From NCBI GenBank assembly GCA_964350135.1, contig CAYGJN010000052.1, positions 1 through 18,388 of the forward strand: DNA of 18,388 nt. Direction: 5' to 3'. A program made the translations under genes and the position numbers. The stretch comes from CAYGJN01 sp964350135. GTDB taxonomy: Bacteria; Bdellovibrionota; Bacteriovoracia; Bacteriovoracales; Bacteriovoracaceae. Under the pieces are notes generated by a model. The model was given only the letters and a program-made list of their open reading frames with translations. It had not been told where the DNA came from and did no database searches. This document shows, piece after piece, positions 14,261-18,388 of the stretch; position 1 is the first letter of the stretch, and each line of letters opens with the position of its first letter.

Positions 14261-17200
14261 CTATTGTCCTATTAAATGGCGTCTTCCACCGAAATATAAT
14301 CCACTACTGATTACTTTATCTATAAAATAGATGCCCATGGCACTTACTGGTCGACCTAGGCAAAGAGATTTAGAGATTAAATTATAGACAAAAATTCTTT
14401 TTGGAGCTGCTGCTAAATTATACATTAAGTTATACTGAAACCGGTCATCAGCTAAATTTCCTGTTTGGTAAGCACCAGCAGTTTTCTGATAGTCTTGATT
14501 CATAATCTCTTGAAAAAGGACTTCTTCAGCTGCATTTCGAACAGGTGTCTCTACTTCATCCTTTAGAACTTCTTTTAAAAGACCTGTGAACTCTTCATCT
14601 AATGAGAGTTTTTGAATAAGACTATTTAATGAATTCAACGCTTCTTCATTCGACTTATCAGCAATAATTGCATGAAGATCCTTTTTCGCTTCGGCAACTG
14701 AAGTTCCAAAATAAAGTCCATAAAGCCTTGAATCTATGAAGTCTACTGAACCTGCAACGGTGTATTCAGTAATTGCTTTATTAAGCGTGCCTCCTGTAAC
14801 TTTAGACATAATAAGACCAGGGATTTTCCCAAAGATATAGGAGGCTATAAACTCCCAACCAAGTTTTTCAATCCATACCTTATCGATATCTTGATCTAGG
14901 TGAGTTAAAAGATAAGCTGACATATTAGTTATAATATTGGCCCTTGTTGAAAACTTCTTAAATTTTTCAAGAGTCGCTTCATCTTTAAGACTTGACTCAC
15001 CTGTTTTGCATTGACGTAAAAGCTTTTCTTTTTGAGTACGTAATACTTTTGCTTGGGAAGAGGCCATATCAAATATTTCATTATCTGTTATGCTACCCGA
15101 ATACTCTGCTCTTAAGTCAGTTAATATCTCAGATCGTTTATTTGCTTCAAAGTTTTTCAAAGAGTTTTCTTCTTTTAAAAAACGAGTCAGGACTGCTGAG
15201 TTTTTAGGTGCAATCCCTTCTTTTAAAAGATGATTAAAATCTTTAACAACAGAAACCTTAACACTGTCTGGGTAATCATCAATAAAGGAGAGAAGATTAA
15301 TTGCTCTATTGGTCTCGCCGATAGTTTCTGGTGCTTTATCTAATTGTCTGACAAAATTTGTAACAGACTCCTCTGATAAAGAAAGCTCATCTGCTTTTGT
15401 TATGAAAACTTCTTTAAGTTCATTTGAAAAACCATCGAACTCTGAAAGCTCTTTATTTAATGAAATTGTCTTACTTGAAGAGCTAAGACTAGCAGATGTC
15501 AAAGGAGCCTTTGTGTTAAATAGGTGTCTGCCAAAGACTTGGGCAAATCTTTCTCCCCAGTTGAAACTAACCTGAGTAAGCGGGTTATTAATTGGGTATG
15601 CGGCCAATGATAAAAGCTTACCTGTCCCACTCCAAGTATAGCTAAATCCATTCCCTACACCTTTAGAGACTTTAACTATTCCGCTAGTGGCCCTTGATTC
15701 TCTTGCTCTTTTAATAAGAGTTTTCATTTTGTTTATATGCTCACCACTATAAGTAGTCGATAAGTTTGGTCTTATAGGTGGAATGAGGTCATCTAGTTTA
15801 TTTTTAACCTTAGCTAGATAAACAACACCTGCACTATGAAATCTCTCTGGCGTCTTAAAAAACTTGGTAAGTTTGCCTGCAGCTCCAAAGCCGCCTTTTA
15901 TGGCCACAGTTGCACCACCTGTTAAAAAGGCCGGAATAGCTTCAGAAACCACTGCACCAATAATAGCGCATCCTCCGTTAAAACGATCACCACAGGAGAG
16001 ACAATCCCAGCCAGCAAAAGGCTCTAAACATTTGCTCAAGTGCGGCTTTCCTGACCAGCGCTGACATAAAAGATCATTTTTAACCCAACCATTAAGGGCT
16101 CCTATAAAACCTTGCCAAAGATTTCTCATGGCCGTTGGAAAATCATCCATCAAGCTTTGAAACGCTTCATCATCTTCAGAAACTTCTGCTAGCATTAAAT
16201 GCTTCATTGAGCTCTCATCATCATCTTCTAAGAAGAGGTTCATAAATTTTTGGGCCCCAGTCTTAATTCCCCTTCCGGCCATCTTAGTTAGTCCCCAAAT
16301 ACCATCAAATAAAAGACCTGCAAGCTTAGTAAATTCACCTGCAACATGAGATAGACAACTATTATTATAATTAAGACATTCTTTAGTGGGATCTTCTTTT
16401 TCAAATAATAAAAGAGGTGTAAGTAATGAGCTACCAAGAGCACATTTTAAATCTTTACCACATTGCTTTTCTACACTTTTAATTTTTTCACTTGAGCAAT
16501 TAATATTATCCAAGGATGATTTCAAACTAAAGAAATTACCGATATCATCCTTATTGGCCAAACTAGTATCTCGACATCCTGTCTGCGCTCCAGCTTCGTT
16601 AAAATTAGAATATCTTTTTCCAAAAGAGAGAATTTCATAATTATTTTCAAGATCGTCCAATATATCAAGGCAATATGATCCAGTTCCGCTAGATATACTA
16701 ATATCTAAGCAACGTTTATCCTTCGCACTTGCCTCTAATGTTTTTATATTATCAATAATATCTTCCAGGCAAGTTTCTTTGGAACAAAATTTTTCAAACC
16801 AAACAGATTTTCCTTCTTCGCTTAAACTGATTAATGATTGATCACAATAAACAGCAGCAGAGTCAGCACATCTATCTACAATAACTTTGGTACTTTCCTT
16901 ATAAATATTATCTAAATGCTCCAGGTAATTACTTGGATCTATTTTGTTATCTTTAAAAACATTTTCTAAATATTTTTTATAGCTTGGCCAATTAAACTGG
17001 TTTTCACCATAAAGCTCATCACTGCGAAGTTTACAGTCTCTTATTTGTTCAGCTGCAGAGAGACTATCAATAGTGCAAACATGTCCGTAAATAGTTGTAT
17101 TACAAGGTATTGAATTTTCACTTTCACATCTATACTTTAATATTTTTCCGTCATCGACTAATTGTCCAAACCCAATAAATCGCTCTATTATTTGTGCACC

Positions 17201-17392
17201 CATCATATCAGTTGATGGGATGCAACTCTCTTTTTCCCATACATCATTCCAGCCACCATAAATACAAGCTTTTTTACCAAAATCACTTGCAATAGATTGT
17301 AATACTCTAGAGTTATTAAAAAGCTCATTACCAAAACAAAAATTGGAAAACCCAAAAGCTAGAATAATTAATATTTCCCTAGAGAGTTTCAT
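14261..17392 (-). CDS. Large exported two-part protein: Cys-rich N-terminal half, helical C-terminal half
   Basis: Unrecognised 1043-residue protein with a signal peptide (about 1-21, ending FCFG). After it, 23 Cys lie between residues 43 and 475 (ending with CLSCGD and GGC), and only two more follow, so the N-terminal half is probably disulfide-bonded outside the cytoplasm. Residues 474-507 are Gly/Ala-rich and hydrophobic (IIGAVVSEAIPAFLTGG, then KGGFGAAGK), like a hairpin that could enter a membrane. The C-terminal part is helical, with a further hydrophobic stretch containing FIASYIFGKIPGLIMSK. No enzyme motif, LPxTG, autotransporter or known toxin domain was seen. ATG at 17392 overlaps the stop of the 178-aa gene (ATGA). 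Host- or prey-directed secretion is inference from size and neighbours only. Confidence 0.8.
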   Translation of the reverse strand: MKLSREILIILAFGFSNFCFGNELFNNSRVLQSIASDFGKKACIYGGWNDVWEKESCIPSTDMMGAQIIERFIGFGQLVDDGKILKYRCESENSIPCNTTIYGHVCTIDSLSAAEQIRDCKLRSDELYGENQFNWPSYKKYLENVFKDNKIDPSNYLEHLDNIYKESTKVIVDRCADSAAVYCDQSLISLSEEGKSVWFEKFCSKETCLEDIIDNIKTLEASAKDKRCLDISISSGTGSYCLDILDDLENNYEILSFGKRYSNFNEAGAQTGCRDTSLANKDDIGNFFSLKSSLDNINCSSEKIKSVEKQCGKDLKCALGSSLLTPLLLFEKEDPTKECLNYNNSCLSHVAGEFTKLAGLLFDGIWGLTKMAGRGIKTGAQKFMNLFLEDDDESSMKHLMLAEVSEDDEAFQSLMDDFPTAMRNLWQGFIGALNGWVKNDLLCQRWSGKPHLSKCLEPFAGWDCLSCGDRFNGGCAIIGAVVSEAIPAFLTGGATVAIKGGFGAAGKLTKFFKTPERFHSAGVVYLAKVKNKLDDLIPPIRPNLSTTYSGEHINKMKTLIKRARESRATSGIVKVSKGVGNGFSYTWSGTGKLLSLAAYPINNPLTQVSFNWGERFAQVFGRHLFNTKAPLTSASLSSSSKTISLNKELSEFDGFSNELKEVFITKADELSLSEESVTNFVRQLDKAPETIGETNRAINLLSFIDDYPDSVKVSVVKDFNHLLKEGIAPKNSAVLTRFLKEENSLKNFEANKRSEILTDLRAEYSGSITDNEIFDMASSQAKVLRTQKEKLLRQCKTGESSLKDEATLEKFKKFSTRANIITNMSAYLLTHLDQDIDKVWIEKLGWEFIASYIFGKIPGLIMSKVTGGTLNKAITEYTVAGSVDFIDSRLYGLYFGTSVAEAKKDLHAIIADKSNEEALNSLNSLIQKLSLDEEFTGLLKEVLKDEVETPVRNAAEEVLFQEIMNQDYQKTAGAYQTGNLADDRFQYNLMYNLAAAPKRIFVYNLISKSLCLGRPVSAMGIYFIDKVISSGLYFGGRRHLIGQ

Positions 17393-17925
17393 TTGCAGTC
17401 AAACTCCCTAATTAAATTTTTAAAATCTTGTTCATGAGCATAATTCTCTTTCAGTCTTAAAGATTTTATTTTTATAAGATAGGTATAACATTGAATAAAA
17501 TAACTTTTTTCAACATAAGCATTATCGTTAAACTGATAGGAAAAACCTAAGGTATGAGTCAGGTGACCACTCTTATTTTCTGACAATGTGTAATTGTAAA
17601 ACCTATCAATTTCAATTTCATGTTTCTTGGCCCAAGTTTTCTTCTTATCTCTATAAACCTTTTGTTCTTTTTCTAAACCAGAAACTTCAAAGCTTTGAAA
17701 AGTATCTTGAAATTTAAAGCTAATCTGACTTCTTTGAGTATTTTCTTTAGGAGAAAAAAGTATAAATGGGAATCCCCAAAAGTCTTGTTTTAAAATCCAA
17801 CCATCAGGCACTGAAAAATAAACAGATCCATTTGCATGGTCTCTAAACTCTGCTTCTTTTCCATAGCTAATAGAGCAAATTAAGACCATCTGCCAGATGG
17901 TCAAACTTCTTAATATTTTTTTCAT
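17389..17925 (-). CDS. Exported small protein, PsbP/DcrB-like by pattern
   Basis: Exported 178-residue protein and first gene of the four-gene cluster. The signal peptide is about residues 1-23 (basic MKK, then a hydrophobic stretch ending ISYG). The mature part begins with a strand-rich pattern: SVYFSVPDGWILKQDFWGFP, then FILFSPKE and SQISFKFQ. A helix follows, then two more strands and a C-terminal helix EQDFKNLIREF. This order resembles small PsbP/DcrB-type periplasmic domains, but the similarity is by eye only. Cys146 and Cys177 could form a disulfide. ATG at 17925 has AAGG 7 nt upstream. Its TGA overlaps the next ATG. A promoter candidate lies 65-94 nt upstream of the start. Confidence 0.78.
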   Translation of the reverse strand: MKKILRSLTIWQMVLICSISYGKEAEFRDHANGSVYFSVPDGWILKQDFWGFPFILFSPKENTQRSQISFKFQDTFQSFEVSGLEKEQKVYRDKKKTWAKKHEIEIDRFYNYTLSENKSGHLTHTLGFSYQFNDNAYVEKSYFIQCYTYLIKIKSLRLKENYAHEQDFKNLIREFDCK

Positions 17926-17989
17926 AACTCAACCTTATGAAGCTTTAAGCCTCACTGGTTATTCGGAAAAAATAGGATAGAAAATTAAT

Positions 17990-18019
17990 TTAATATTAAT
18001 AGCCGACTACGCAGGTCAA
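17990..18019 (-). promoter_or_regulatory. Candidate promoter of the four-gene exported cluster
   Basis: On the minus strand TTGACC (18019-18014) is followed after 18 nt by TATTAA (17995-17990). The -35 matches at 5 of 6 positions and the -10 is a moderate match. Transcription would start near 17983, giving a leader of about 58 nt. The rest of the 128-bp gap (17926-18053) is AT-rich, with no clear terminator for the preceding gene. Confidence 0.45.
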
Positions 18020-18053
18020 GCAAGGACGTAATTAATCAGAGCTGGTAAACCCT

Positions 18054-18326
18054 TTATTTTTTGTCTTCTATTAAAGACGATTTCAAAATATCTACTTGCT
18101 TGATCCCGGTTGCGGTAAAGATAAAAAGCTTATTATAGGTTGGCTCATTTTTCTTATAAAGCGCTATGGCTTCTTTTATGCATTCTTTTTCGTTTTGTGG
18201 TGCTGGTAAAATCAAGTTATCAGGGTATGTCTTTGGCCCATTTAAAATAATCTGGCAATAATACTCCTCACCGACAACTGTATTCATACTTAAAATAAAC
18301 AAAAGTAACATCATTTTTTTTAACAT
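18054..18326 (-). CDS. Small exported protein, unknown function
   Basis: Unrecognised 90-residue protein from the chosen start. The signal peptide is MLKKMMLLLFILSMNTVVG, and the mature part of about 71 residues has Cys24 and Cys49, which could pair. A central helix (EKECIKEAIALYKKNE) precedes a short strand (KLFIFTATGIKQVDIL). The frame is open from 18356, but GAGGAAATTTT places the ribosome site before the ATG at 18326, and the shorter form gives a proper signal peptide. A TATATA at about 18369-18374 may be the -10, with the -35 lying outside the window. It is on the same strand as the four-gene cluster, 128 bp upstream; read-through into the cluster is possible. Confidence 0.7.
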   Translation of the reverse strand: MLKKMMLLLFILSMNTVVGEEYYCQIILNGPKTYPDNLILPAPQNEKECIKEAIALYKKNEPTYNKLFIFTATGIKQVDILKSSLIEDKK

Positions 18327-18388
18327 AAAATTTCCTCTATTCTGAAATTGTTTCACTCAAAGTTTCTATATAATTTGCAGGGACTTCA

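Noticed and set aside
14992..16640. Plus-strand open frames of 66-88 residues opposite the 1043-aa gene (also opposite other long genes)
   Set aside because: They lack ribosome sites and recognisable features, and lie wholly inside well-supported minus-strand genes; they are frame shadows.
14261..17392. Polymorphic toxin or type VI effector with immunity gene
   Set aside because: No PAAR, VgrG, Rhs repeat, known toxin domain or short immunity-like gene was recognised; all four cluster products have signal peptides. Kept only as an unknown exported protein.

Overview
The window is an AT-rich, gene-dense bacterial chromosome segment. It is Gram-negative by its lipoprotein, LysM envelope protein and many signal-peptide proteins. 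The mix of topA, Bcp, glyoxalase II and a Ste24-type protease with many exported hydrolases and large secreted proteins of no recognisable family would suit a Bdellovibrionota/Bacteriovoracales-like organism (Halobacteriovorax type). That assignment is inference from style and content; no rRNA or other phylogenetic marker lies here apart from partial topA. No tRNA, rRNA, CRISPR, insertion sequence or phage gene was seen, and no stretch over 300 bases lacks a gene (longest gap 9846-10057).

Layout. Positions 1-3599, minus strand: a lipoprotein with C-terminal TPR-like helices, then a LysM envelope protein, then the 5' part of topA, probably cotranscribed. A 114-bp divergent region (3600-3713) carries two overlapping divergent promoter candidates and a leader hairpin. 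Positions 3714-4785, plus strand: a small protein and a radical SAM protein whose reading frames overlap. Positions 4790-5998, minus: glyoxalase II (gloB) followed by thiol peroxidase (bcp), a small detoxification pair. Positions 6058-7308, plus: Ste24-like M48 protease. Positions 7305-8162, minus: cytosolic lysophospholipase/monoglyceride-lipase-like hydrolase. Positions 8246-8632, plus: small four-Cys protein. Positions 8625-9845, minus: exported alpha/beta hydrolase. A 12-bp perfect inverted repeat lies between this gene and a divergent regulator with an OmpR-type DNA-binding domain and a degenerate receiver (10058-10696). Then comes an exported M14 carboxypeptidase (10813-11682), ended by a strong hairpin.

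Positions 11723-18326, all minus, form an exported-protein island: a small Cys-containing exported protein (11723-12007), a tightly packed four-gene cluster (178 aa, 1043 aa, 413 aa, 298 aa; junctions of -4, +1 and +3 nt), and another small exported protein (18054-18326). All six products begin with a signal peptide. Only the 298-aa protein shows motifs I can relate to a family (DUF6973-like). This cluster is the best candidate for an undescribed system: four translationally linked, exported, mostly orphan proteins, one of them large and disulfide-rich in its N-terminal half.

Several starts differ from the longest possible reading frames. Shine-Dalgarno positions favour 3599, TTG 3970, 6058, 10813 and 18326, and the LysM gene starts with GTG. 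Coding is compact: three convergent pairs meet with 4-nt gaps or overlaps and no terminator between them.
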